A stretch of 64,000 nt of DNA from Bacteroidales bacterium UBA5349 (GCA_002410065.1 DHQB01000026.1:62001-126000), one strand, 5' to 3'; shown: positions 1 to 9,346, counted from the stretch's first letter. The notes: generated by a model not told the origin, from the sequence alone. Numbers and translations: made by a program.

Positions 1-904
1 GCACATCGCCTTGACGACGGGGAGCAAAGCTCCATTTAAGTTTTAAGGCATTAACCTTTTCAAAAGTTTCAATAATCTCCTTTACCGATATCCCCTTACC
101 CGCACCTAGATTATACGCATCGAGTTGAGTAGGAGGATTGTCTTTTATCAAACAATTTACAGCTTTAACGTGCGCTTTCGACAGATCAACAACATCAATA
201 TAATCACGAAGTGCAGTTCCATCGGGTGTTGGATAATCATTGCCAAATACCTTTAGTTCGCCTCTTACACCTGCAGCTGTTTGAGTAATGTAGGGAATTA
301 GGTTGTTGGGAGTGCCCAATGGCAGTTCCCCTATTTTTCCTGATGGGTGTGCACCAATTGGATTGAAATAGCGCAGTGATATACTGTGAAACTGATTATT
401 AGCAGCAGCATAATCGGCAATTATCTCTTCACACATCTGCTTAGTTCGCCCGTAGGGCGATGTTGTTGGTGTCATGGGTAAATTCTCCGAAAGCGGCAAA
501 GGTGCATTCTCCCCATATATGGTACACGATGAGGAAAAAACCAACTTGCCAACATTTGCCCTTTGCATAGCCTGCAAAAGAGTAATCATTGAGAGGAGAT
601 TGTTTTGGTAATAATCCAAAGGTTTATCAATTGATTCCTTTACCGCTTTAAATGCAGCAAAATGGATAACAGCCTCAATATCGGGATGCTCACTGAAGAT
701 ACGAGACAAATTGTTGGCATGGGCACAATCTGCATTGTAGAATATGGGCATTTTACCCGTTATCTGCTCAATACCCTTTAGCACAAACTCCTCTGAGTTT
801 GAAAGATTATCAATAACAACAACACTATGCCCTGCCTCAATTAGTTCAACCACAGTATGCGACCCAATAAAACCTGTGCCACCAGTAACAAGAATTTTAC
901 TCAT
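1..904 (-). CDS. galE: UDP-glucose 4-epimerase GalE (C-terminus beyond window)
   Basis: Interconverts UDP-glucose and UDP-galactose in the cytoplasm with bound NAD, feeding nucleotide sugars to envelope polysaccharide. About 301 residues are visible. They show the NAD-binding GGTGFIGSH motif at residues 8-16, the Ser-Ser-Ser catalytic stretch near 124-126 and the YxxxK pair at Tyr151/Lys155, all typical of extended SDR epimerases. The family is usually about 340 residues, so roughly the last 40 lie outside the window. The start is placed at the ATG before SKILVTGG; an in-frame ATG twelve bases upstream (position 916) is also possible. A TAnnTTTG promoter box lies about 50 bases upstream. The family call is secure; GalE rather than a close 4-epimerase paralogue is inferred from overall similarity. 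Confidence 0.93.
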   Translation of the reverse strand, partial: MSKILVTGGTGFIGSHTVVELIEAGHSVVVIDNLSNSEEFVLKGIEQITGKMPIFYNADCAHANNLSRIFSEHPDIEAVIHFAAFKAVKESIDKPLDYYQNNLLSMITLLQAMQRANVGKLVFSSSCTIYGENAPLPLSENLPMTPTTSPYGRTKQMCEEIIADYAAANNQFHSISLRYFNPIGAHPSGKIGELPLGTPNNLIPYITQTAAGVRGELKVFGNDYPTPDGTALRDYIDVVDLSKAHVKAVNCLIKDNPPTQLDAYNLGAGKGISVKEIIETFEKVNALKLKWSFAPRRQGDV

Positions 905-955
905 ATTGCTATTCATAATAATAAAAAGGCAACCAAGGGTTACCCTCAACTGTTA

Positions 956-963
956 CAAAGATA
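956..963 (-). promoter_or_regulatory. Bacteroidota -7 box for galE
   Basis: On the minus strand the bases read TATCTTTG, an exact fit to the Bacteroidota -7 consensus TAnnTTTG, about 50 bases before the galE start. No clear -33 TTTG is seen at the expected distance. Confidence 0.4.
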
Positions 964-991
964 GCATGAATATTATTACCTGAAAGTTGTT

Positions 992-1912
992 CTAGTACTG
1001 ATTTGGATCGGCCGATTCAATCATTCGTACATTTTTTGCCACCTCCTGGCCTCTTTCATTCACCTCAATGGTGAACTCTAGCAAATCCCCATTCTCAATG
1101 TCATTAAAATCGCCTTCAACCACATCCTGATAATGGAAAAACAGATTATTTGGAGGAAACTGTATAAACCCGTATCCGTTATTTATATTCATCGCTTTCC
1201 CCTCATGGATTTCATCGTTATTTTCAATAGAGGTAACCCGCTTTGGCTGGCCATACTCTGGCAAATCGAATAAGTTAGTGATTAATGGATTACCCGACTT
1301 TAGTCCGCTATTGATCAATTCATGCATCGCTATGGGATAGGTTACCTCTTGAATAAGGTCTTGAGATGTTCGAGTAACCACATCGCGACCCATATCATCG
1401 GTGTACTCAAAGTCCCAACTCAGCACCATAACCTTTGTACCAAGCGAGTTTAATTTTCGAATTAAAGGAACATAATCTCCATCGGATGTAATTAGGACAA
1501 GCACATTGAAGCGCTTAAAGAATGTTTGTTCAAAAGCTTCGAGTGCCAACCAAACATCAATCCCCTTCTCCTCTTTTTTGCCACTCCGATTGCGTATTGG
1601 CAAGTAATGCGTTATCACCCCCTCAGACATCAAAATATCATCGAATACCCTATCGTTATATAGCTGGTTGCCTCGTTGGCTTGCCTCTTGTGCGCTAATG
1701 CGTCCCCTGAAGTAGTGCGACTCAATAACCTGAGAGTACTTAACCGCAACCTCCTCCTCTTTGGCCACAAGATTACGGATAAAGTCATGAAGACCAGCGA
1801 TATTTATTCGTTTTCGTCTTTGATGAAAATAGTTATAGTAGTTACTAACATGAAGAAAATAGTTGCCGTCATAGAAAACACCAATACGCTTAAGATCATT
1901 TGAGTTACTCAT
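992..1912 (-). CDS. NYN-domain (PIN-like) ribonuclease fused to a cold-shock domain
   Basis: Predicted cytoplasmic RNA-processing protein of 306 residues. The N-terminal two thirds is a LabA-like NYN domain, with acidic metal-binding positions in FYDGN (Asp15), KGID (Asp119) and SDGDY (Asp144/Asp146), so the nuclease centre looks intact. The C-terminal 65 residues resemble a cold-shock/S1-like RNA-binding domain, with an RNP1-like GYGFI at 246-250 and an RNP2-like LFFHY from 257. I use the internal ATG giving MSNSND because the upstream extension is hydrophobic, AT-rich and unlike the family. The gene is monocistronic, convergent to nothing and separate from galE by a short gap. RNA degradation or RNA quality control is inferred; the substrate is unknown. 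Confidence 0.8.
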   Translation of the reverse strand: MSNSNDLKRIGVFYDGNYFLHVSNYYNYFHQRRKRINIAGLHDFIRNLVAKEEEVAVKYSQVIESHYFRGRISAQEASQRGNQLYNDRVFDDILMSEGVITHYLPIRNRSGKKEEKGIDVWLALEAFEQTFFKRFNVLVLITSDGDYVPLIRKLNSLGTKVMVLSWDFEYTDDMGRDVVTRTSQDLIQEVTYPIAMHELINSGLKSGNPLITNLFDLPEYGQPKRVTSIENNDEIHEGKAMNINNGYGFIQFPPNNLFFHYQDVVEGDFNDIENGDLLEFTIEVNERGQEVAKNVRMIESADPNQY

Positions 1913-2070
1913 AATTTTAAATAATTTTGTATAGATTAATAATTGTATATAATAAATACAAACAGCCATTTGCCATTTGCTAAATACTGTTTTTTTAACG
2001 ATAAATTAATTCGGAAGAAAAACCACAATACAAATTTTCTATAAATATAATGTGCTAACTATCCTTTGTA

Positions 2071-2078
2071 CAAATTTA
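2071..2078 (-). promoter_or_regulatory. Candidate -7 box for the NYN gene
   Basis: The minus strand reads TAAATTTG, an exact TAnnTTTG match, about 160 bases before the start. It overlaps a palindrome TTTGTACAAA (2065-2074) and abuts an ACGCA-ATA-TGCGT inverted repeat (2078-2090). The distance to the gene is long, so the assignment is weak. Confidence 0.22.
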
Positions 2079-2175
2079 CGCAATATGCGTTAGATATCAT
2101 TCTATATATGTATATTTTTTAATTAGTTAGCAAACTATGTGTGAAGTAAAGCATAGATAAAGGGCTACTAAATTG

Positions 2176-3078
2176 TCAAAGTTTATTTTCTATTGACGTT
2201 TCTCCTTCAAACTGCTTAATATACACATCCCGCTTAGGGTAGGGAATTTCTATGCCTTTAATTTTAAACTCTTTGAAAATTTCAAAGTAAAGTTCGCTTT
2301 TTAGAATTAGAGGTTTACGAGTATGTGAAGTGGTAAATACCCTCAGTGTAAAATTAAGGCTACTTTCTGCATACTCATCAAAGAGTACATCTGGTGCAGG
2401 ACTTTTAAGTACACCAGGATGCTTATTAGCAACCTCAAGCAAAATATCTCGAACAATTTCTGGATCCTCATTATAGGAGACGCCAACAGGGATTTTAAAC
2501 CGAACATTTGCGTCGTTGTAACTCCAATTAATAACGGTATCGGAAACAAATTTTGAATTAGGTATAAGGATAGCAATATTGTCATTAGTAATAATGGTTG
2601 TACTACGCGCCGAAATATTCACCACATCACCTGCCAAATTATCAAGTTCTGGTAACTCAACCCTATCGCCCACCTTTATTGGTCGCTGAAAAAGAATTAT
2701 TATTCCACTAATAAAATTATTTGTAATACTCTGAAGTCCAAAACCAATACCCACACCAAGTGCTCCAGCTAAAACTGTTAGCGCGCTCAAATCGACCCCT
2801 GTTGATTGGATTACAATAATTAACCCTATAAACAAGAATATATATCTAAAAATGGAGCCTATAGCATGAGAAACGCCCTTATCCTTACCATAGCGATTAA
2901 GTAGTTTCACAATTACCCTTCGGCTAATTATTTTCGATAGCAAAAAAACAAGCCACAAACCAACTACAAGGTATATAAGCATACCTGGGGTAAGATTGGA
3001 GTTACCATGCGAAAATATAGGTTTGCCTAAAAACTCAGAAACAGTTTGCCAAAAATCAATAACGGTTTCCATATTCAT
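2176..3078 (-). CDS. Mechanosensitive ion channel, MscS family
   Basis: Inner-membrane channel of 300 residues that should open under membrane tension to release solutes during hypo-osmotic shock. Three hydrophobic segments fill roughly residues 28-50, 70-95 and 97-130. The third carries the Gly/Ala-rich pore helix (ALGVGIGFGLQ) followed by the NFISGIIILFQRPIKVGD stretch that leads into the MscS beta domain. The C-terminal soluble vestibule domain runs to the end. The length is close to E. coli MscS (286), so this is a minimal channel without extra sensor helices. It is transcribed away from the TonB receptor gene, and the 249-base gap between them holds no recognisable gene. Confidence 0.93.
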   Translation of the reverse strand: MNMETVIDFWQTVSEFLGKPIFSHGNSNLTPGMLIYLVVGLWLVFLLSKIISRRVIVKLLNRYGKDKGVSHAIGSIFRYIFLFIGLIIVIQSTGVDLSALTVLAGALGVGIGFGLQSITNNFISGIIILFQRPIKVGDRVELPELDNLAGDVVNISARSTTIITNDNIAILIPNSKFVSDTVINWSYNDANVRFKIPVGVSYNEDPEIVRDILLEVANKHPGVLKSPAPDVLFDEYAESSLNFTLRVFTTSHTRKPLILKSELYFEIFKEFKIKGIEIPYPKRDVYIKQFEGETSIENKL

Positions 3079-3327
3079 AATTTAACCCCTAATTTACGTA
3101 AAAGACATGGCTTATAACAAATTATTAAGTTTTATTTAAAAAAACTTTCATTTGTAGCATATATTTACCAATGATTGAAGTCTTCCAATGGGTTCAACAA
3201 TGGCCTAAAAAGAAAAACATAACCTTGTTTAATTTTTTTTATACAAACCTTAAACAATATTTGTTTTTTTCTGTTAGTATTTCAACTTAAATCAGTAACT
3301 TAATTTAAATTTACATAAACTAACAGA

Positions 3328-5733
3328 ATGAAAAAAAGTTTATCAATACTAATTGGCATTATAGCATTTGCTCAACTTGTTATGGGTCAGGACACTGGAT
3401 CAATACAGGGAAAGATAGTTAATAAACAGAATAATGAGCCCGTGCCATTTGCTAATATTGTGATATGGGGAACTAACATTGGCTCATCATCTGACTTTGA
3501 CGGCAATTTTATTTTTGCTGGATTAAAACCTGGGTTTGTTGAGCTAAGGGCATCGGCGGTAGGTTTCAAACCCTTTGTTGCCAGCTCGGTACAAATAACC
3601 AACGCTCGTAGCGTTTTTATTCAAATAGAGCTGGAAGAAACCTCTGTTGAAATTGAAGAGGTTGTAGTTAAAGCTAGCCCTTTTAGGCGAAGCGAGGAGA
3701 GCCCTGTTTCCTTACAACGTATTGGTATTGCCGAAATTGAAAAGAACCCTGGCGGAAATCGCGACATTAGCAGGGTTATACAATCACTACCAGGAGTAGC
3801 TTCAACGCCTGCATACCGAAACGATGTGATAGTGCGCGGCGGTGGCCCCAGTGAGAACACTTTTTACCTCGACGGGGTTGAGATTCCCAACATAAACCAC
3901 TTTGCTACACAAGGTTCGTCGGGAGGTCCAGTTGGTATTATAAATGCGGATTTTATTCGCGAAGCAAATTTTTATTCTGGCGCTTTCCCTGCATCAAAAG
4001 GCAACTCGCTGAGTTCAGTTCTCGACTTTAGGCAAATTGATGGTAACGGCGAACGTATGAAGTACAAAGCCGCTGTTGGTGCCAGCGACTTAGCCCTAAC
4101 GCTTGATGGTCCTTTAACCGACAATACAACTTTTATATTCTCGGCACGACGCTCGTATTTACAGTTACTATTCAGCGCTATTGGCTTACCATTTTTACCC
4201 ACATACAACGATTTTCAGTTTAAAACTCGTACCCGAATTGATGAACACAATGAAATAACGGTTCTTGGAATTGGTGCAATCGATCAATTTTCGCTTAATA
4301 CTGGGCTAAAAAATCCAACGCCAAGCCAAAGGTATATTCTTAACTACGTCCCAGTTAACACACAATGGACTTACACCAATGGTATTGTTTACAAACACTT
4401 TCGAGAGAAAAGCTTCGATACTTGGGTACTTAGTCGTAATATGCTTAACAATAGGCAAACCAAATATCCTGAGAACGATGAGACTCAGGAAAAAATCCTC
4501 GACTATATCTCTCAAGAATCTGAGAATAAATTCCGATACGAACATGATCGTAGGCTCAACAACGGATCGAAACTGAACGTTGGTGGAGGGATTGAATACT
4601 CTCGATATACAAACCAAACCTATAGAGCATTCTTTAGCGATGGAGCACTAACCCCAATTAATTACGACTCAAAGCTAAATATTTTTAGCTGGAGCCTTTT
4701 TGGACAGTACAGCAAAACATTCTTTAACGAGAAGTTAAATGCGTCGATTGGCCTTCGCGCCGATGCAAATTCATACTCCTCAAGTATGGGCAATTTGCTA
4801 AACCAACTAAGTCCTAGGCTATCTGCCTCATATGAGCTTAATGGTGATTTTTGGATAAACTTCAATGTTGGAAGATATTACCAACAGCCACCTTATACCA
4901 TGCTAGGTTATGCCTTATCTGATGGAACTCTTATTAACAAGAGTAATAACATAAAATATATCCAATCCAATCATATTGTTGCAGGGGTTGAATGGTTGCC
5001 CAACAACAAAAGCAGAGTTACACTTGAGGGTTTCTATAAACTTTATAATAACTACCCTTTTTCTGTGGTCGATAGTATATCTGTGGCCAGCAAAGGTGCC
5101 GATTTTGGAACCTTTGGCGACGAAGAGGTTACCTCAACAGCAAAAGGGCGATCGTACGGAATGGAGTTATTGTACCGCTCACGCGATGTTCTTGGGTTTA
5201 ACACCATTTTAGCCTATACCTTGGTTTGGAGCGACTCAGAGAATACAATCCCAACAATTACTGGAGATTGGGTGCCAACTGCATGGGACAATAGACACAT
5301 AATAACCCTTACTGCAACACGCAGCTTTAAAAAGAATTGGGATTTTGGCTTTAAATGGCGATTTGTTGGAGGGGCACCCTATACACCTTGGGATTTGGGA
5401 ACCTCCGAACTTGTTTCGGCATGGGACACACAAGGCCGGGGCTTTTTAGACTATAGTCGTTTTAACACGCTTAGGGTTGGTTCATATCACCAACTTGATA
5501 TTAGGGTAGATAAGATGTTTTACCTTAGCAAATGGACTCTTAACCTTTACGTTGACATACAAAATGTATATGGATTTCAGGGTGACCAGCCCGATAACTT
5601 AATTGTTAAGGTTGATGAAAACGGGAATAAAGTGATTAATACAAGCGACCCATCACGCTACGTGCTTGATGTTGTTCCAGGTACTGGAGGTGGAACAATT
5701 CTTCCATCCATAGGTATAATTCTTGAATTTTAG
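3328..5733 (+). CDS. TonB-dependent outer-membrane receptor with carboxypeptidase-regulatory-like N-domain
   Basis: Outer-membrane active transporter of 801 residues. A signal peptide ends near residue 20 (VMGQ). Residues 23-112 form the Bacteroidota CarboxypepD_reg-like beta-sandwich (GSIQGKIVNKQNNEPVPFAN). The plug domain follows at about 115-240, with SRVIQSLPGV, VRGGGPSENTFYLDGVEIP and the SGAFPASKGNSLSSVLD segment. A 22-strand barrel fills the remainder and ends in Phe, the usual outer-membrane assembly signal. There is no SusD-like partner, so it is not a SusCD glycan importer. A DUF2271-like lipoprotein gene follows directly and may share the transcript. The substrate cannot be read from the sequence; a siderophore or other metal complex is one option. 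Confidence 0.92.
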   Translation: MKKSLSILIGIIAFAQLVMGQDTGSIQGKIVNKQNNEPVPFANIVIWGTNIGSSSDFDGNFIFAGLKPGFVELRASAVGFKPFVASSVQITNARSVFIQIELEETSVEIEEVVVKASPFRRSEESPVSLQRIGIAEIEKNPGGNRDISRVIQSLPGVASTPAYRNDVIVRGGGPSENTFYLDGVEIPNINHFATQGSSGGPVGIINADFIREANFYSGAFPASKGNSLSSVLDFRQIDGNGERMKYKAAVGASDLALTLDGPLTDNTTFIFSARRSYLQLLFSAIGLPFLPTYNDFQFKTRTRIDEHNEITVLGIGAIDQFSLNTGLKNPTPSQRYILNYVPVNTQWTYTNGIVYKHFREKSFDTWVLSRNMLNNRQTKYPENDETQEKILDYISQESENKFRYEHDRRLNNGSKLNVGGGIEYSRYTNQTYRAFFSDGALTPINYDSKLNIFSWSLFGQYSKTFFNEKLNASIGLRADANSYSSSMGNLLNQLSPRLSASYELNGDFWINFNVGRYYQQPPYTMLGYALSDGTLINKSNNIKYIQSNHIVAGVEWLPNNKSRVTLEGFYKLYNNYPFSVVDSISVASKGADFGTFGDEEVTSTAKGRSYGMELLYRSRDVLGFNTILAYTLVWSDSENTIPTITGDWVPTAWDNRHIITLTATRSFKKNWDFGFKWRFVGGAPYTPWDLGTSELVSAWDTQGRGFLDYSRFNTLRVGSYHQLDIRVDKMFYLSKWTLNLYVDIQNVYGFQGDQPDNLIVKVDENGNKVINTSDPSRYVLDVVPGTGGGTILPSIGIILEF

Positions 5734-5758
5734 CAATAACCCGAAAATATTAAAAGCA

Positions 5759-6505
5759 ATGAAAACACTTAAAATAGCATCACTAATTCTACTCATAGCG
5801 CTTTCTGGTTGCGTTAACTCACCAAAAACTCAGCCACAAGAAAAGACAGATATAATCATCACACAGCCATTCCCAAATGGAATCTCAATCAATATAAACT
5901 TTGAAAAGGGAGAGGAATTCTATCATCCCCTTATCGTGTTTTGGATTGAGGATGATGAGGGTCGATATATCGAAACACTCTATGCATCTCAATCCATTGC
6001 CACCGGCACATTCATGTACGGAGTAGCTGATGGCAAAAAGTGGAAATCTGGTGAAAGGCGAAGGCAAGCAGCACTTCCCTACTGGGGACATCGCCGAGGT
6101 GTAAAAGCCCCTGATGGATTATTCTTGCCAACTCCGCAAAATCCTTTGCCCGACGCAATAACTGGGGCAACTCCAACAAATAACTTTACCATTAGTACAA
6201 CGGCTAATGCTGAAACTGAGTACATGAAAGTTTTTATGGAGATAAACCAAACATGGGATTGGAACCATTATTGGCACAACAATCTTTACCCCAATGATGA
6301 TGAATACAAAACCAGTTGTCAACCTGCTCTAGTCTATATGGCAAGGGTTAAGATTTCAGAAAATGGTTTAACCTATGAAATGCTTCCTATTGGACACAGC
6401 CATCCATCGGGGAAAACGGGTGAACTCTTCCCAGATATATCCAAGCATACTACAGCGTTAAAAATTGCAAAACGCATAACAGTTACAGTAGGAAAACTTG
6501 ACTAA
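5759..6505 (+). CDS. DUF2271-like lipoprotein
   Basis: Predicted lipoprotein of 248 residues. The start chosen is the ATG giving MKTLKIASLI, because it yields a clean lipoprotein signal with lipobox ALSGC (Cys at about residue 18); a longer frame starting inside the receptor gene would bury it. The mature part has a beta-rich domain, with IDDEGRYIETLY-like and RRQAALPYWGHRRG stretches, then PDAITGATPT and a Trp/His-rich segment (TWDWNHYWHNN). This pattern resembles DUF2271 periplasmic proteins, a call from memory of the family. It begins 25 bases after the TonB receptor stop, so co-transcription is likely. Function is unknown; a role linked to the receptor substrate is inference. Confidence 0.66.
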   Translation: MKTLKIASLILLIALSGCVNSPKTQPQEKTDIIITQPFPNGISININFEKGEEFYHPLIVFWIEDDEGRYIETLYASQSIATGTFMYGVADGKKWKSGERRRQAALPYWGHRRGVKAPDGLFLPTPQNPLPDAITGATPTNNFTISTTANAETEYMKVFMEINQTWDWNHYWHNNLYPNDDEYKTSCQPALVYMARVKISENGLTYEMLPIGHSHPSGKTGELFPDISKHTTALKIAKRITVTVGKLD

Positions 6506-6533
6506 AGTGTTATCAATTTATTAACTTGTGCCC

Positions 6534-7475
6534 ATGGAAACAATTAAGAATAAGTGTGTAGTTATAGCTGGTGCAACGGGGCTTATTGGCACTGAAATTA
6601 CCAAAAAGTTAATTGATGATGGTAATACTGTGCTCATTCTTACCCGAACACCAAATAATATTGATAAAAATTATTTAGGGAAGTTTAGCTACTTGGAGTG
6701 GGGGGGCTTTTTTACACCTTGGCTAGTGAGAGAAATTGAAAAGTGCGATGTGGTGATAAACCTAGCCGGCGAAGATATTGCAGCAAAACCATGGAATCGT
6801 CGTAGGCAAATACAGCTAATTCGAAGTAGATTGGGCACAACCCGAGCATTGGCAAAAGCATGCCACTATGCCGAGAAAAAACCGGAGGTTTTTATTCAAG
6901 GCTCTGCCATTGGGTATTATCCATTAACAGAGAGAAAGAAATTTACAGAGGAAGATGACCCTGGCACAAACTTTTTAGCTAGGCTTACAACCGAATGGGA
7001 GCAAATTGCCAAATTGGAGATTCCAAAAGAAATCCGATTGGTGATCGTTAGAACTGGAATAGTTCTTTCAGCCAAGGGTGGAATGCTACCTAAACTACTT
7101 AAGCCAATTAAATTCTTTGCAGGAGGTTGGTTCGGATCGGGAAAGCAAACCCTATCGTGGATTCATATCACAGATGAGGTTAGGGCTATTATCCATTTAA
7201 TAAGTGATAAAAATGCGCAAGGTCCCTATAATCTTACCTCGCCAAACCCAGTAAATCAAAGAGCCTTGGTAAAGGCTATTGGCAAAACGATAAAAAGGCC
7301 TGCGTGGGTCTCTGTCCCTGCATTTGCTGTAAGACTGATGTTAGGCCAAATGGCAAATGAAGTTCTGTTAAAAGGGAACCATGTAGCACCAAGCAGGTTA
7401 ACTGAAAAGGGGTTCGAGTTTACTTTCCCAAATATAGAAGTAGCGCTTGACTCATTGCTTAGTAAAAACCATTAG
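6534..7475 (+). CDS. TIGR01777-family NAD-dependent epimerase (YfcH-like)
   Basis: Cytoplasmic SDR-superfamily protein of 313 residues of the YfcH/SULA-like family. The Rossmann motif GATGLIGTEI lies at about residues 12-21. NLAGEDIAAKPWNRRRQIQLIRSR, a hallmark stretch of this family, follows near 80-103, then GSAIGYYP around 125 in the place of the active-site Tyr region, and the C-terminal DUF1731-type domain ending near PNIEVALDSLL. The start is set at the ATG; an upstream GTG two codons earlier is possible. The reaction is not established for this family. The stop codon interlocks with that of the convergent serine hydrolase gene, so the two messages overlap at their 3' ends. Confidence 0.9.
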   Translation: METIKNKCVVIAGATGLIGTEITKKLIDDGNTVLILTRTPNNIDKNYLGKFSYLEWGGFFTPWLVREIEKCDVVINLAGEDIAAKPWNRRRQIQLIRSRLGTTRALAKACHYAEKKPEVFIQGSAIGYYPLTERKKFTEEDDPGTNFLARLTTEWEQIAKLEIPKEIRLVIVRTGIVLSAKGGMLPKLLKPIKFFAGGWFGSGKQTLSWIHITDEVRAIIHLISDKNAQGPYNLTSPNPVNQRALVKAIGKTIKRPAWVSVPAFAVRLMLGQMANEVLLKGNHVAPSRLTEKGFEFTFPNIEVALDSLLSKNH

Positions 7476-9346
7476 TAATTCCACCCCAAAAAATTCCAAT
7501 AGTATAGTTCCCAAAGTGCTGCAATATTGGCGAGTAAAATTAGCAAGTAGAATAGCTTACCTACAAACATTATCTGCTTATGCCGTAAAACTATTATGGT
7601 TTTTATCAACAGCAATATCACCAATGGAATTTGAATGATTGGGATAACTAGCAAAATCTTAAGTAAGCCAGGTACAGCATAAACCGATTGCTCTTTGCCC
7701 CCTAGAGCCGATAAAACTCCGAGTGCAAAAATTGCTAGAAGCAATGCATTTATCCACGCCACCATTTTTGAATCAACTGGAATGGTTCGTGATGCGATTC
7801 TCATTGGTTGATAGCGCCTGCGAATGATGTAAACGAATGGCCAGTAGAAAAGTGTTAAAATGCAAACTATCAGAATAAAAACAAAAATGATAGAATGGAC
7901 ACTCACCTGCTGATACAGCTTGGCTTTGGAGTAGGCTACCATTGGGGCTCTTTGCTCAAAAAGCATAATAATGCTCCCATCCTTATCCTTTTCAAATGCA
8001 ATTCGCTCATCGCTTCCCTCCTGCTTAAAAACCAGTCCCCCAACAGGTAACCAATAAGTAACCTTGTTCCCCTTTGCCATTTTAAGGCGTCCTCCATCAA
8101 TCGTAATACTTAATCGTGCACTAAGTGATAGAAACTTAAGATAATCGCTATGGGGGAATCTGTTTGAGATATACTCTCCAGCAAACTGAGCAATGTATTC
8201 GCCTTTGAGCTCAACGACAGGCATCGGCTCTATGGTACAATCTATAAATTCATCAACAAATGCATCGAGAATAAAGGATCGCTCACCACCCACTCCCTCG
8301 CTATTCAGCGAGATAAAAAACCCAATGTTTTGGTCGGGAAAAAGGGCAAGCAGTGAATGAAACCAAAAGGTGTCGCCACCGTGGCCAACAATTCTACAGC
8401 CATCCTTGCCCAAATCTAAAAAGCCATGCAAAATGGGGTTTACCCACTTATCATGCGAATGACTTGGACTCACTAGGAGATTAAACGATGTTGAATCAAT
8501 AATTTTAACATCCCCTAGCGTTCCCTTATTAAGTAACATCTGCATAAAAACGGACATGTCGCGGGCGCTTGTTGTGGCAGCACCAACCGGCGCAAGCGGA
8601 ATAAGTTCAAATGGCTTCTTTATCAGTTCGTTCCCAAAATTAGCATAGCCATTACTCATTCTTTTAGCCAATGCTTTAGGTAATGGTTGCCGAAAAGTGG
8701 TTGAATTTAACCCTAGCGGGTTTATAATTCTGTGCTCAATATATTCATTCCAACTCAAACCCGATACAATTTCAACAATATGGGCAGCAATAGCCGTTCC
8801 ATGGTTTGAGTACGCCGCATATTTTCCAGACGGACGAACCCTTTTGGGCAAGTCGTCAGCCAAAAGTTCCGAAAGACTTTTAAGTTTTAGCGTATCGTTC
8901 ACAAAAAGTTCAATTACCCTATCCTCAAATCCGGCAGTGTGACCCATAAGATGAGTAAGGGTTATAGGCTCAGCAAATGAATCGGGTATTTTAAAATCAG
9001 TTAAATAGTTGTTTATGTTGGTGTTTAAATCGAGTTTCCCCTCTTCAACCTGTTGCATAACGGCAAGCCAAACAAACAACTTCGATATCGAGCCTATCCT
9101 AAACAGAGTGCTATCAACAGCAATAGGCTGTTTGGTTATGATGTTGGCAAATCCATACCCTCTTTTAAGTAAAATATCACTCCCTGAGGCTAGAACAACC
9201 ACGCCTCCAGCAATATCGCTGCTATGAAGTGTTGCCTTAACAAGACCATCCATAAATGGATTTAGCTTTGCTGTGTCGATTGGATTGGTGGCAAATAACG
9301 TAAATACGGAGAGAGTCAGAAGACCTATCAAGAGGAACCTTTTCAT
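7472..9346 (-). CDS. Serine hydrolase (class C beta-lactamase/PBP-like) with C-terminal membrane region
   Basis: Exported serine hydrolase of 624 residues. A signal peptide covers about residues 1-20. The penicillin-binding fold spans roughly 25-370, with catalytic SISK (Ser86/Lys89), YSN (Tyr179/Asn181) and HGG (His322) in the order expected for class C beta-lactamase-like enzymes. A beta-rich spacer follows at about 375-475, then four hydrophobic segments between residue 480 and the end, which should tether the enzyme to the inner membrane facing the periplasm. Substrate is unknown: D-amino-acid peptidase or esterase activity is as plausible as beta-lactamase activity. The gene is single, converges on and overlaps the epimerase gene by four bases, and is followed by no hairpin terminator. 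Confidence 0.88.
   Translation of the reverse strand: MKRFLLIGLLTLSVFTLFATNPIDTAKLNPFMDGLVKATLHSSDIAGGVVVLASGSDILLKRGYGFANIITKQPIAVDSTLFRIGSISKLFVWLAVMQQVEEGKLDLNTNINNYLTDFKIPDSFAEPITLTHLMGHTAGFEDRVIELFVNDTLKLKSLSELLADDLPKRVRPSGKYAAYSNHGTAIAAHIVEIVSGLSWNEYIEHRIINPLGLNSTTFRQPLPKALAKRMSNGYANFGNELIKKPFELIPLAPVGAATTSARDMSVFMQMLLNKGTLGDVKIIDSTSFNLLVSPSHSHDKWVNPILHGFLDLGKDGCRIVGHGGDTFWFHSLLALFPDQNIGFFISLNSEGVGGERSFILDAFVDEFIDCTIEPMPVVELKGEYIAQFAGEYISNRFPHSDYLKFLSLSARLSITIDGGRLKMAKGNKVTYWLPVGGLVFKQEGSDERIAFEKDKDGSIIMLFEQRAPMVAYSKAKLYQQVSVHSIIFVFILIVCILTLFYWPFVYIIRRRYQPMRIASRTIPVDSKMVAWINALLLAIFALGVLSALGGKEQSVYAVPGLLKILLVIPIIQIPLVILLLIKTIIVLRHKQIMFVGKLFYLLILLANIAALWELYYWNFLGWNY

Noticed and set aside
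744..983. 79-residue plus-strand frame opposite galE
   Set aside because: It overlaps the start of galE and runs through its promoter box; no recognisable features.
5723..5758. Longer N-terminus for the DUF2271-like lipoprotein
   Set aside because: It would begin inside the receptor gene and place the signal peptide internally; the ATG at 5759 gives a clean lipobox.
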